Part shown: positions 14,921 through 24,600 of the stretch, one piece after another
Numbering within the stretch: the stretch's first letter is position 1
Layout of the letters: every line of letters starts with the position of its first letter
Assembly (NCBI RefSeq): GCF_900187015.1
Contig: NZ_LT906479.1
Coordinates: forward strand, 4,588,001 to 4,652,000
DNA length: 64,000 bases
DNA from: Serratia ficaria
GTDB lineage: Bacteria; Pseudomonadota; Gammaproteobacteria; Enterobacterales; Enterobacteriaceae
Direction of reading: 5' to 3'
Made by a program: the position numbers and the translations under genes
Notes under the pieces: model-generated
What the model was told of the DNA's origin: nothing
The model's database searches: none
The model's input: only the letters and a program-made list of their open reading frames with translations

Positions 14921-16048
14921 TCAGGGCAAGTGCGGCAGCCTGAGGTACTCTTCGCTCTGCATCTCCTGCAGGCGCGACAGGCAGCGCTGATACTCAAACT
15001 TCAGCCGCTCGCCCTGGTAGATCTCGAACATCGGCGCCTCGGCGGCTATCACCAGCTTGACGTGGCGTTCGTAGAATTCATCCACCAGCGCCAGGAAGCG
15101 GCGCGCGGTGTTCTCTTTCAGCGGCCCCATCACCTGCACATCATACAGCATCACGCTGTGATACAGGCGCGACAGCGCAATATAGTCCAGCTGGCTGCGC
15201 GCCTCTTCGCACAGGGTGTGGAAATCCACCGCCAGCACGCCGTCCACCGCGCGGATCGCCTGCAGCGGCCGGTGGTTGACCTGCAGCACCGGCGCCTCTT
15301 CGCCCGGCTTGCCCGCCAGCTTGACGAACATCCGGTCCAGGGTTTCCCGCGTTTGCTCATTGAGCGGCGTCAGGTACAGATGCGCCTGCGTCAGGGTACG
15401 CAGGCGGTAGTCGATGCCGGCGTCGACGTTCATCACGTCGCAGTATTGGTTGATCAGCTCGATAGCCGGCAGGAAGCGCGCGCGCTGCAGGCCGTTGCGG
15501 TACAGATCGTCCGGCGGAATATTGGAGGTGGCCACCAGCGTAATGCCGCGAGCGAACAGCGCCTGCAGCAGCGTGGCCAGCAGCATGGCGTCGGTGATGT
15601 CGGAGACGAAGAACTCGTCGAAGCACAGTACGTCGGTTTGCGCCTTGAAGCCGTCGGCAATGGTTTCCAGCGGATTTTCCTGGCCCTGCAGAGCGGTCAG
15701 CTCTTCGTGCACCCGCAGCATGAAGCGGTGGAAATGCAACCGCAGCTTGCGATCGCCCGGCAGGCTGTGGAAAAACATGTCCATCAGCCAGGTTTTGCCG
15801 CGCCCGACGCCGCCCCACATGTACAGCCCCTGCACCGGGCGCTGCCGGGCCGGCTCGGCGCCTTTGCCCAGCAAACGGCCGAGCTTGCCGCGCAGCCCGC
15901 CGGTTGGCGCGCTCGCGGCCGGCGCCTGCTGCAGCGCCTGATAAATGCGGTCCAGCTGAGTGACGGCCTGGCATTGAACCTCATCGGCCTGATATTCCCC
16001 CGCAGCAAGCAGCCGCTGGTAACGTGATAACGGTGATTGTGCCTGCAT
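14921..16048 (-). CDS. zapE: Cell division ATPase ZapE
   Basis: AFG1-like AAA-type ATPase that associates with the Z ring and affects FtsZ bundling under low oxygen. The ATG at 16048 (MQAQSPLSRYQRLL) gives 375 residues, with an AGGGA site about 11 bases upstream; a start at 16084 adds 12 unsupported residues. The Walker A motif is GGVGRGKTWLMD (about residue 82) and Walker B is VLCFDEFFVSD (about 145). The conserved ATSNIPPDDLYRNGLQRARF follows. It is oriented away from zapG, as in E. coli, where both flank a shared upstream region. Confidence 0.96.
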   Translation of the reverse strand: MQAQSPLSRYQRLLAAGEYQADEVQCQAVTQLDRIYQALQQAPAASAPTGGLRGKLGRLLGKGAEPARQRPVQGLYMWGGVGRGKTWLMDMFFHSLPGDRKLRLHFHRFMLRVHEELTALQGQENPLETIADGFKAQTDVLCFDEFFVSDITDAMLLATLLQALFARGITLVATSNIPPDDLYRNGLQRARFLPAIELINQYCDVMNVDAGIDYRLRTLTQAHLYLTPLNEQTRETLDRMFVKLAGKPGEEAPVLQVNHRPLQAIRAVDGVLAVDFHTLCEEARSQLDYIALSRLYHSVMLYDVQVMGPLKENTARRFLALVDEFYERHVKLVIAAEAPMFEIYQGERLKFEYQRCLSRLQEMQSEEYLRLPHLP

Positions 16049-16343
16049 CTGTTCGATGTTCCCTAAGAACGCTATCCCCTGCATCTTTCAAGCCGCTCGG
16101 TCGCCGCCTTGTTACAGCTCGAAATCTATTGGGCATAAGAAATTATTTAGCCAATTTTGGCGGCAAGTTGATGCTGCTTCGCACCGTTATCGCCACAAAT
16201 GCCCGCTCCGGGCAACGCTGAAAAACCCTGCAAACACTAGGTAAAAGCGCATCAGGATTCCACTCGGACAAGGTTAACGGTTATAGTGGATATTATTAAG
16301 TGAAAAATCCCTGCGGAACAACGAAGTCAAAATAGGAGTCATC

Positions 16344-16745
16344 ATGACCTGGGAGTATGCGCTGATTGGTTTGGTGGTCGGTATCGTCATTGGTGCGGTA
16401 GCGATGCGATTTGGTAACCGTAAATTACGTCAACAACAAGTTTTGCAGAACGAGTTGGACAAAAGCAAAACCGAGCTGGAAGAGTACCGTCAGGAACTGG
16501 TCGGTCACTTTGCCCGCAGCGCCGAGCTGCTGGACAACATGGCGCGCGATTATCGCCAGCTGTATCAGCACATGGCGAAGAGCTCCAATAACCTGCTGCC
16601 GGACCTGCCTATCCAGGACAACCCGTTCCGCTATCGCCTGACCGAAGCGGAAGCGGACAACGATCAGGCGCCGGTGGAAATGCCGCGCGACTACTCGGAA
16701 GGTGCATCCGGCCTGCTGCGCGGCCAGACGGCGCGCCGCGACTGA
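16344..16745 (+). CDS. zapG: Z-ring associated protein ZapG (YhcB)
   Basis: Inner-membrane protein that links cell division with envelope synthesis. It has 133 residues with one N-terminal transmembrane helix (about residues 4-22). A coiled coil follows (about 25-75, rich in Leu, Glu and Gln heptads), and then a disordered tail with the conserved NPFRYRL segment. The GGAG ribosome-binding site is eight bases upstream of the ATG at 16344. The tail is shorter on acidic repeats than I would expect from E. coli YhcB but otherwise normal. It lies divergent to zapE and upstream of degQ. Confidence 0.94.
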   Translation: MTWEYALIGLVVGIVIGAVAMRFGNRKLRQQQVLQNELDKSKTELEEYRQELVGHFARSAELLDNMARDYRQLYQHMAKSSNNLLPDLPIQDNPFRYRLTEAEADNDQAPVEMPRDYSEGASGLLRGQTARRD

Positions 16746-16920
16746 TATCCCCCCACCCGTGGGCTCGCCCACGGGTACCCCGGCTTGCCCGGCCCCTTTC
16801 CTCTCCCGCACGGCCTTTACTGAACTTTTCACGCAAATTCACGGTCTTACCCTTCACTATGATAGGGATGTTGCCTTATCATCCAATTTTCATCGGCAGG
16901 TATCGAGAGAGTTATTATCA

Positions 16921-18291
16921 ATGAAGAAAAAGTCGTTAATTCTTAGTGCATTGGCAATGAGCATTGGTCTGACGCTCAGCTCCGTACCGGTCGCCAGCGC
17001 GGCCCTGCCCGTCGCCGTTCAGGGGCAGCCGCTGCCGAGCCTGGCGCCGATGCTGGAAAAAGTCTTGCCCGCCGTGGTCAGCGTGCACGTTGAAGGGACC
17101 CAGGTACAGCGCCAGCAGCTGCCAGAGGAGCTAAAGCGCTTCTTCGGCCCCGATTTCCCCGGGCAGCAACAGGGGTCTCGGCCGTTTGAAGGCCTGGGAT
17201 CCGGCGTGATCATCGACGCCGCCAAGGGCTATGTGCTGACCAACAACCACGTCATCAACAACGCCGACAAGATCCGCGTGCTGCTGAACGACGGCCGCGA
17301 GCTGGACGCCAAGCTGGTCGGCCGCGATGAGCAATCCGACATCGCACTGCTGCAGCTCAGCGACGTCAAAAACCTGACCGCCATCAAAATGGCCGACTCC
17401 GATCAACTGCGCGTCGGCGACTTCGCGGTGGCCGTCGGCAACCCGTTCGGCCTCGGCCAGACCGCCACCTCCGGCATCGTCTCGGCGCTGGGGCGCAGCG
17501 GCCTGAACCTCGAAGGGCTGGAGAACTTCATCCAGACCGACGCCTCGATCAACCGCGGCAACTCCGGCGGCGCGCTGGTCAACCTCAACGGCGAGCTGAT
17601 CGGCATCAACACCGCCATTCTGGCGCCGAGCGGCGGCAACGTCGGCATCGGCTTCGCCATTCCGAGCAACATGGCGAAAAACCTCAGCCAGCAACTGATC
17701 GAATTCGGCCAGGTGAAGCGCGGCCTGTTGGGCATCAAAGGCAGCGAAATGACGCCTGACATGGCCAAAGCCTTCAATACCGACGCCCAACGCGGCGCCT
17801 TCGTCAGCGAAGTGCTGCCGAAATCCGCCGCCGCCAAGGCCGGCATCAAGGCCGGCGACATCCTGGTTTCCGTCGACGGCAAGCCGGTCAGCAGCTTCGC
17901 CGAACTGCGCGCCAAGATCGGCACCACCGCGCCGGGCAAAACCGTCAAGGTCGGCCTGCTGCGCGACGGCAAACCGCAGGAGGTCTCGGTGACGCTGGAC
18001 AACAGCGACAGCGGCTCAACCAACGCGGAAACGCTGTCGCCCGCGCTGCAGGGGGTTTCGCTCAGCAACGGCGCGTTGCCGAGCGGCGATAAGGGCGTGA
18101 AGGTGGATAACGTCGACAAAGGCTCGACGGCGGCGCAGATCGGCCTGCAGAAAGGCGATGTGATCATCGGCGTCAACCGCCAACGCGTCGACAGCATCAC
18201 CGCGCTGCGCAAGGTGCTGGAAGCCAAACCGCCGGTCATGGCGCTGAATGTGGTACGCGGCTCCGAAACCATTTATCTGCTGTTGCGTTAA
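16921..18291 (+). CDS. degQ: Periplasmic serine endoprotease DegQ
   Basis: HtrA-family protease and chaperone that clears misfolded periplasmic proteins. The ATG at 16921 (MKKKSLILSALAMSIGL) gives 456 residues and a signal peptide ending near VASA at residue 27; the longer reading from 16702 overlaps zapG and is discarded. The catalytic triad is visible as His110 (TNNHV), Asp140 (QSDIALL) and Ser215 (RGNSGGAL). Two PDZ domains follow (about 255-345 and 365-450). It lies directly upstream of degS, the arrangement found in E. coli, with a hairpin between them. Confidence 0.97.
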   Translation: MKKKSLILSALAMSIGLTLSSVPVASAALPVAVQGQPLPSLAPMLEKVLPAVVSVHVEGTQVQRQQLPEELKRFFGPDFPGQQQGSRPFEGLGSGVIIDAAKGYVLTNNHVINNADKIRVLLNDGRELDAKLVGRDEQSDIALLQLSDVKNLTAIKMADSDQLRVGDFAVAVGNPFGLGQTATSGIVSALGRSGLNLEGLENFIQTDASINRGNSGGALVNLNGELIGINTAILAPSGGNVGIGFAIPSNMAKNLSQQLIEFGQVKRGLLGIKGSEMTPDMAKAFNTDAQRGAFVSEVLPKSAAAKAGIKAGDILVSVDGKPVSSFAELRAKIGTTAPGKTVKVGLLRDGKPQEVSVTLDNSDSGSTNAETLSPALQGVSLSNGALPSGDKGVKVDNVDKGSTAAQIGLQKGDVIIGVNRQRVDSITALRKVLEAKPPVMALNVVRGSETIYLLLR

Positions 18292-18301
18292 TTTGTTTAA
18301 A

Positions 18302-18332
18302 AACCGGGCCCGGTAACATACTGCGCCCGGTT
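18302..18332 (+). terminator. Hairpin between degQ and degS
   Basis: An 8-bp inverted repeat (aaccgggc with gcccggtt) lies just after the degQ stop, without a U-tract. It could be a weak terminator or an mRNA-stabilising structure that separates degQ from degS expression. Confidence 0.4.
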
Positions 18333-18380
18333 AACTCATGCTATCCTCCGAACATCGTTAACCTCACCCACTAAAACTCC

Positions 18381-19439
18381 ATGTTTGCTAAGCTCTTGCG
18401 TTCTGTCATTATTGGTCTCATCGTTGCCGGTCTGCTGCTGGCCGTGCTGCCCGTGCTGCGTTCTTCCAATAGTCTGTTTACAGAAAAGCTTGAGAATACC
18501 CGCGACGAGACCCCGGTGAGCTACAACAAAGCGGTGCGCCGCGCCGCGCCGGCGGTGGTGAACATCTATAATCGCAACCTGAACGGCGCCACCAACGTGC
18601 TGTCGCTCGGTTCCGGCGTGATCATGAACGAACGCGGCTATATCATCACCAACCGCCACGTGATCAAGGACGCGCAACAAATCACCGTGGTGCTGCAGGA
18701 TGGCCGCCGTTACGAAGCGCTGCTGGTCGGCTCCGACGGCCTCACCGATCTGGCGGTGCTGAAGATCGATCCCGGCAACCTGCCGGTTATCCCTATCAAC
18801 AACGCCCGCATCGCCCACGTGGGCGACGTCGTGCTGGCGATCGGCAACCCCTACAACCTGGGGCAGACCGTCACCCAGGGCATTCTCAGCGCCACCGGCC
18901 GCATCAGTATGAGCACCACCGGCCGCCAGACCTTCCTGCAGACCGACGCCTCGATCAACCGCGGCAACTCCGGCGGCGCGCTGGTCAACTCGCTGGGCGA
19001 ACTGATCGGCATCAATACCCTGACCTACGACAAAATCACCGACGGCGAAACGCCGGAAGGCCTCGGTTTCGCCATCCCGATCGAGCTGGCCACCAAGATC
19101 ATGGACAAGCTGATCCGCGACGGCCGCGTCATTCGCGGTTACTTCGGCATCCAGGGCAAGGAAATCATCCCGCTGCGCTCCTCCAATTCCGGTATCGATC
19201 GCCTGCAGGGCATCATCGTCACCGAGATCACGCCAAATGGCCCGGCGGGCAACGCCGGCTTCCAGATCAACGACATCATCATCAACGTGGACAACAAGCC
19301 TGCTGTCTCGGTGCTGGAAACCATGGACCAGGTGGCGGAAATCCGGCCAGGAACGGAAATTCCGGTGGTGGTGCTGCGCGAAGGCAAACGCATCACGCTG
19401 AAGATGACGGTGGGTGAGTTCCCGGAAGACAATAATTAG
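18381..19439 (+). CDS. degS: Membrane-anchored site-1 protease DegS
   Basis: Sensor protease that cuts the anti-sigma factor RseA when outer-membrane protein C termini bind its PDZ domain, starting the sigma-E response. It has 352 residues, an N-terminal transmembrane anchor at about 5-27 and no cleavage site. The triad is His93 (TNRHVI), Asp123 (LTDLAVL) and Ser197 (RGNSGGAL). A single PDZ domain covers about residues 255-345. One PDZ and an uncleaved anchor distinguish it from DegQ. After it, synteny with E. coli (mdh) is lost and an accessory two-partner secretion locus begins. Confidence 0.97.
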   Translation: MFAKLLRSVIIGLIVAGLLLAVLPVLRSSNSLFTEKLENTRDETPVSYNKAVRRAAPAVVNIYNRNLNGATNVLSLGSGVIMNERGYIITNRHVIKDAQQITVVLQDGRRYEALLVGSDGLTDLAVLKIDPGNLPVIPINNARIAHVGDVVLAIGNPYNLGQTVTQGILSATGRISMSTTGRQTFLQTDASINRGNSGGALVNSLGELIGINTLTYDKITDGETPEGLGFAIPIELATKIMDKLIRDGRVIRGYFGIQGKEIIPLRSSNSGIDRLQGIIVTEITPNGPAGNAGFQINDIIINVDNKPAVSVLETMDQVAEIRPGTEIPVVVLREGKRITLKMTVGEFPEDNN

Positions 19440-19459
19440 CGGCGGCCTCAGGCGCCGCT
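19438..19459 (+). terminator. Possible hairpin after degS
   Basis: A 7-bp GC stem (19438-19444 with 19453-19459) overlaps the degS stop codon. There is no U-tract, so termination here is only suggested. Confidence 0.3.
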
Positions 19460-19829
19460 GACCACGCTTGGGCGGTGCCTGCCGCCCTCGTCCCCGCCCA
19501 TCCCGCTGACGCAGCCCCTGATCGCCATCAATATAAAAAAATAATAATACTTTTCTATTTCATAATTTCATTACGATTGAATAATAAAAATATATAAATA
19601 AAAAACCAAGAATATTAAAAACGAATTAATTACGACAATGATGTGATATTTTATTTAAAAGAACGCGTTATTTAACAGCAAAAAAACACACTCCTTTTAT
19701 TTTCTCTGTATACTGCACGACATCAACTCGCATCGCCATAACCTCAATAATGATTGAGCGCGCCAGGCTAATGGTGCGTCCAGGGACATAGATTAATTAA
19801 CGCTTTAATCTAAGAATGGAATTCTTTTC
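19440..19829. other. AT-rich upstream region of the two-partner secretion locus
   Basis: About 390 bases without a gene, switching abruptly from GC-rich degS DNA to very AT-rich sequence at 19530-19700 with runs such as aaaaaataataat. This is the kind of DNA often bound by H-NS in front of acquired genes. It probably carries the promoter of the tpsB-tpsA pair. No specific promoter can be assigned by eye. Confidence 0.5.
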
Positions 19830-21569
19830 GTGAATACAATTAAATATAACAACGACCATATATTATGGATTAATCGCCCTCCCCGCACGCCTGCCATTTC
19901 ATCCCGGCGATATCGGCCGCTTTCTACCTACCGCGGCCTAGCGCTGCTTTTACTGTTCTCGCCGCTGAGCCAGGCAGCGCTGCCCGGCGCCGGCCAGGCT
20001 ATCAGGGATCTTGAAAACGAGCGCCCCAGCCTGCCGCCGCCGGTGCAACTCTCGGCCCCCTCGGCCAATGCGGCGCCGATCGCGCCATTAGACGACGGCT
20101 CGCCGCGAGTTCGCGTGACGAAGTTTATTATCAGCGGCAACCACAGTATTCCTTCCGAAAAGATATTGCCGCTGCTGCGCGACTTGAATGGCCGGGAATT
20201 AACCCTGCCCCAGCTAAAACAAGCGGCCCAGCGCGTCACTTCTTATTATCGTCAACGGGGGTACGTGTTGACGACCGCTTATTTGCCCAAGCAGGAAATC
20301 GTCGATGGCCGGGTGCATATTGACGTGCTCGAAGGCCGTTATGGGCAAATCCGGCTGAATAACCGTTCGCACGCGGGCGACGGCGTATTGCTGCAGCCCC
20401 TGTCCGCACTGAAAAGCGGCATGCCGGTAACCGGCGCTCGGCTTGAACGCAGCCTGCTGTTATTAAGCGATACTCCCGGCGTGAAAGTGAATAGCACCCT
20501 GCTGCCGGGCGAGCGGCCCGGCACCACCGACTGGCAAATAGACGCGACGCCCGGGCCGTGGGTCAACGGCTCGTTGCAGGCCGACAACTACGGCGACAGC
20601 TATACCGGCGAGTATCGCGGCGGCGGCGCGCTCAGCGTCAATAGCCCACTGCGGCTGGGCGACAGGCTGGATCTGCGCCTGCTGAGCAGCGATAAGCGCC
20701 AGCGCTATTACCGCGTTTCGTACCAACTTCCCGTCGGCCCTTGGTCCACCCGGCCGGGCGTTGCCCATTCATCGATGCGCTATCGGCTGGGGAAAGACTT
20801 TAGCGAGCTGCAGGCGCACGGCAACGCCGCCATCAACAGCATTTTCGTTGCCCAACCGCTGCTGCGCAGCCGCGCGCTGAATCTCAATGCGCAGCTGCAG
20901 TTCGAAGATAAAACGCTGCAGGACGACATCGATCTGTTCGATAGCCGCAGCCGGAAGCGCATCGCGCTCTGGACGGCGGAAATCAGCCTCAATGCGCAGG
21001 ACCGCTGGCATGGCGGGGGGCAAAGCGCGGCCTCGCTGGCTTACGCCTTCGGGCACCTGCGGATTGACGACCCCTACGCTCGCCGATGGGACAGGCTCAC
21101 CGCAGAGACCGCGGGCCAGTTCAGCAAGCTGATGCTCAGCGCGCTGCGCCTGCAAACTCTAAACGACCGCGTCCAGCTCTATGGTCAGCTGAACGCGCAG
21201 TGGTCGCCGGGCAACCTCGACGCCTCGGAAAAATTCAACGTTGGCGGCCCTTACGGCGTGCGCGCCTATGCGCCAGGCAGCGGCAACGGCGATCTGGGTT
21301 GGCAAGCCAGCCTGGAACTGCGCTATGCCCTGCATCCCGGGTGGCAGCTGAGCGCTTTTGTCGATCAGGGCCAGGCGCGCCTCAACCGGCAGCCCTGGAC
21401 GCCAGAAAAAAACACTCTGCATATGTCGGCCGCCGGTTCGGCGCTGGCCTGGGGCGGCGCCAGCCACCAACTCTCCCTGACGGCGGCATGGCCGCTGGCC
21501 CAATCGGGCCCCGGCGGCAACACGGAAAAGTCCCCCCGCATTTGGCTTCAGGCTGCCAGATATTTCTGA
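19830..21569 (+). CDS. Two-partner secretion transporter (TpsB, ShlB/FhaC/HecB family)
   Basis: Outer-membrane Omp85-superfamily pore that exports a partner exoprotein. The GTG at 19830 gives 579 residues, with an unusually long, basic N-region before a hydrophobic core (ALLLLFSPLSQA, about residues 37-50). A POTRA domain follows (about 75-150), including the TSYYRQRGYVLTTAYLP segment, then the ShlB-type region. The 16-strand barrel starts at about residue 240 (NGSLQADNYGDSYTGEYRGG) and carries the GGPYGVRAY signature of loop L6 near 470. The protein ends in Phe, as expected for BAM recognition. The gene precedes its substrate by about 60 bases, the B-then-A order seen in shlBA and hpmBA. Confidence 0.93.
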   Translation: MNTIKYNNDHILWINRPPRTPAISSRRYRPLSTYRGLALLLLFSPLSQAALPGAGQAIRDLENERPSLPPPVQLSAPSANAAPIAPLDDGSPRVRVTKFIISGNHSIPSEKILPLLRDLNGRELTLPQLKQAAQRVTSYYRQRGYVLTTAYLPKQEIVDGRVHIDVLEGRYGQIRLNNRSHAGDGVLLQPLSALKSGMPVTGARLERSLLLLSDTPGVKVNSTLLPGERPGTTDWQIDATPGPWVNGSLQADNYGDSYTGEYRGGGALSVNSPLRLGDRLDLRLLSSDKRQRYYRVSYQLPVGPWSTRPGVAHSSMRYRLGKDFSELQAHGNAAINSIFVAQPLLRSRALNLNAQLQFEDKTLQDDIDLFDSRSRKRIALWTAEISLNAQDRWHGGGQSAASLAYAFGHLRIDDPYARRWDRLTAETAGQFSKLMLSALRLQTLNDRVQLYGQLNAQWSPGNLDASEKFNVGGPYGVRAYAPGSGNGDLGWQASLELRYALHPGWQLSAFVDQGQARLNRQPWTPEKNTLHMSAAGSALAWGGASHQLSLTAAWPLAQSGPGGNTEKSPRIWLQAARYF

Positions 21570-21632
21570 GCGTCTGATGATAAAGACCCGCTGCCTGGAA
21601 AGCAGCACGCATGATAAAAAGGAAATCATTTC

Positions 21633-24600
21633 ATGAATAAAATTTACGCACTGGTATGGAACCCGGCTCAGGAATGCTGGAACGTCGTCAGCGAACACTG
21701 CAGCCGCCGCGGCAAGGGCAGCGCCAAACGCCGCCTAGCGGTGGCGCTGTCGCTGCTGGGTCTGACGGCGCTGGAACCGGCCCACGCCTTGCCGACCGGG
21801 CAAAATATCGTCGCCGGCCAGGGCAGCATCACCACCAACGGCCAGAGCATGACGGTCAATCAGCAGAGCGACAAGCTGATTACCCAATGGGACGCTTTCA
21901 ATGTCGGCCGGGATGAAAGCCTGACCTTCAAACAGCCGGGCCGCGGCTCGGTGGCGCTGAACCGCGTGATGGGCGTTAACGGCAGCGATATTCAGGGGAA
22001 AATAGACGCCAACGGTAAAGTTTTCATCGTCAACCCTAACGGCGTTATTTTCGGCAAGACCGCCCAGGTGAACGTCGGCGGGCTGGTGGCTTCGACGCGC
22101 GACATCAGCAACGCCGACTTCCTGGCCGGCAAAAACCGCTTCGTCGGCACATCGCAGGCGGAAGTTCGCAACGAGGGCGTTCTGAATGCCGCCCAGGCAG
22201 GCAGCATTGCCCTCCTCGGCGCCCAGGTCAATAACCAGGGGGTGATCCTGGCGCAGATGGGCAGCATCGCGCTGGGCGCGGGTGATGACATTACCCTGAA
22301 CTTCGACGGCGATAATTTATTAAACCTGAAAATTGACGGCGCCGCCGCCAAGGCGCTGGTGCAAAACGGTGGCCTGCTGAAAGCCGATGGCGGCCAGGTG
22401 CTGATGACCGCCAGAACGGCCGGCGACATGCTGCAAACCGTGGTGAACAACCGGGGCGCCATCGAAGCGACCACGCTGAACAATCAGGCGGGCCGCATCG
22501 TGCTGGATGGCGGCGAACGCGGCGTGGTGAACGTCGCCGGGCGACTGGACGCCAGCGCCAATGCCGGCGATGGCGGCGTGATTGAAACCCGCGGCGCACG
22601 CGTGGCGGTGCAGACGGCGACGCAGATAACCACCCGGGCGACCGCCGGCAAGACCGGCAATTGGAAACTGACCGCCACCGACGTTAACGTCGGCGATGGC
22701 GCCACCCTCAAGGCCGACACCCTGTCGACCGCGCTGACCAACAGCAACGTTGAGCTGGTCAGCACCCAGGGTGACGTCGCCATTTCCGCGCCGGTCGCCT
22801 GGCAGAGCGCCAACAAGCTGTCGCTGACGGCCGAACGCGCCGGGATCAACATCAATGCTCCGCTGAAGGCCACCGGCGCAGGCGCCGGCCTGGCGCTGAA
22901 TCATAAGACCGGCTATACGCTGAATAACGCCGCGTCAGTCCAGCTATCCGGCAACGGAGCCTCGTTCAGCCTCAATGGCGAAAGTTACAAAGTGGTGCAG
23001 AATCTGGCCCAGTTGCTCGATATCAACAAGGATTTAAACGCCCGCTATGTATTAGGCAACAACATTAACGACAGAAGCAGAATCAATGCGATTGGCGGCA
23101 ATGGCGCGTTTTCCGGCACCTTCGAGGGGTTGGGCAATACGCTGCAAGGGCTGACCATCGGCGGCAACGGGCCTTATGTTGGCCTGTTCGGCGCTTCGAC
23201 CGGTAAAATCAGCAACCTGAATCTGGACTCGATAACGGTCATCACCAACGGGCGCTCGCAGTTTTCCGGCTCCCTGGCGGGATACAACGCGGGGACCATC
23301 CAGAACGTCAAAGCAACCAACGTCAACGTTAGCGGCAGCGGCGATCTCGGCGGGCTGGTCGGGGCCAATATGGGCACCTTGTCCAACGTGCTGGTCAGCG
23401 GCAGAGTCAACGGCAGCAATTCCCGCTTTGTCGGCGGCCTGGTGGGCGTCAACTTTGGCAACGCCGGCCGGATAGACAACAGCCAGGCGAACGTCAACGT
23501 ATTCAGCAACGTGCTCGACACCGACGGCAACGGCGGCGTTGGTGGCCTGGTCGGCAGAAATGCCGCGGTTATCGCCAACTCAACCAGCCAGGGCACGGTC
23601 GGCGCATCAGGCAACGCGGTGAATATCGGCGGGCTGGCGGGGCTGAATACCGGCCGCATCACCCATGCGCTGTCGAACGCCGCCGTGGCCGGCAACCGCG
23701 GCAGCCTGACGGGCGGCCTGGTCGGCCTTAACCAGGGCGACATCAGCAATTCGGCCGCCGTGGGTTACGTCACCGGCAACGGCAGCAAGGCCATCGGCGG
23801 ATTGGTTGGGCGCAACGAAGGCGCGCTGCGCGACGTCCAGGCTAACGGCGACGTGCTGGACACCGGCAGCCGCAACGTCGGCGGCTTAATCGGCATCAAT
23901 GAGACGGCCTCGGAGCTTAAAAACGTTCAGGCGAAAAACGCGGTCACCGGCGGCGACAATGCCAACGTCGGCGGGTTGGTCGGCCTGAACAAGGCGGGCA
24001 AAATCGCTAACGCCTCCGCCGGCGGCAAAGTCAGCGGGGGAGACAACAGCCTGGTCGGAGGGCTGATCGGCGATAACTACGGCAGCCTGAGCAACGTCAG
24101 CGCAGACACCGAGGTGCGTGCCGGTAAAGCCAGCCGCGCCGGCGGACTGATTGGCCGCAACGGCGCCGTCGTCGTCAGCAACGCCGACGTGCGCGGCAGC
24201 GTGGTCGGCGCCTTCAGCCAGGCGTTGGGCGGGTTGATCGGTGAAAATAACGGCGGAACGCTCGATCGGGTCAGCGCGGATACCCGCGTCGCCGCCGGCG
24301 ACGACGCCATGGCCGGCGGCCTGGTCGGCAACCACCGGGGGGGGCGCATCAGCAACGCCAAAACCGCCGGCAGCGTCAGCGCCGCGGCCAACAGCCGGGT
24401 AGGCGGCCTGGTGGGCAACAACGAGTACGGCAATATCAGCAACTCGCAGTCCAGTGCCCGTGTCAAAGGCGGCTACAACAGTGACGTCGGCGGCCTGGTG
24501 GGCTATAACCAGGGCGCACTCTCGCAGGTGCAGGCCTCCGGCGACGTTGAAGGCGGGGATGTCAGCCGCGTTGGCGGCCTGGTGGGCATACACGCCTACG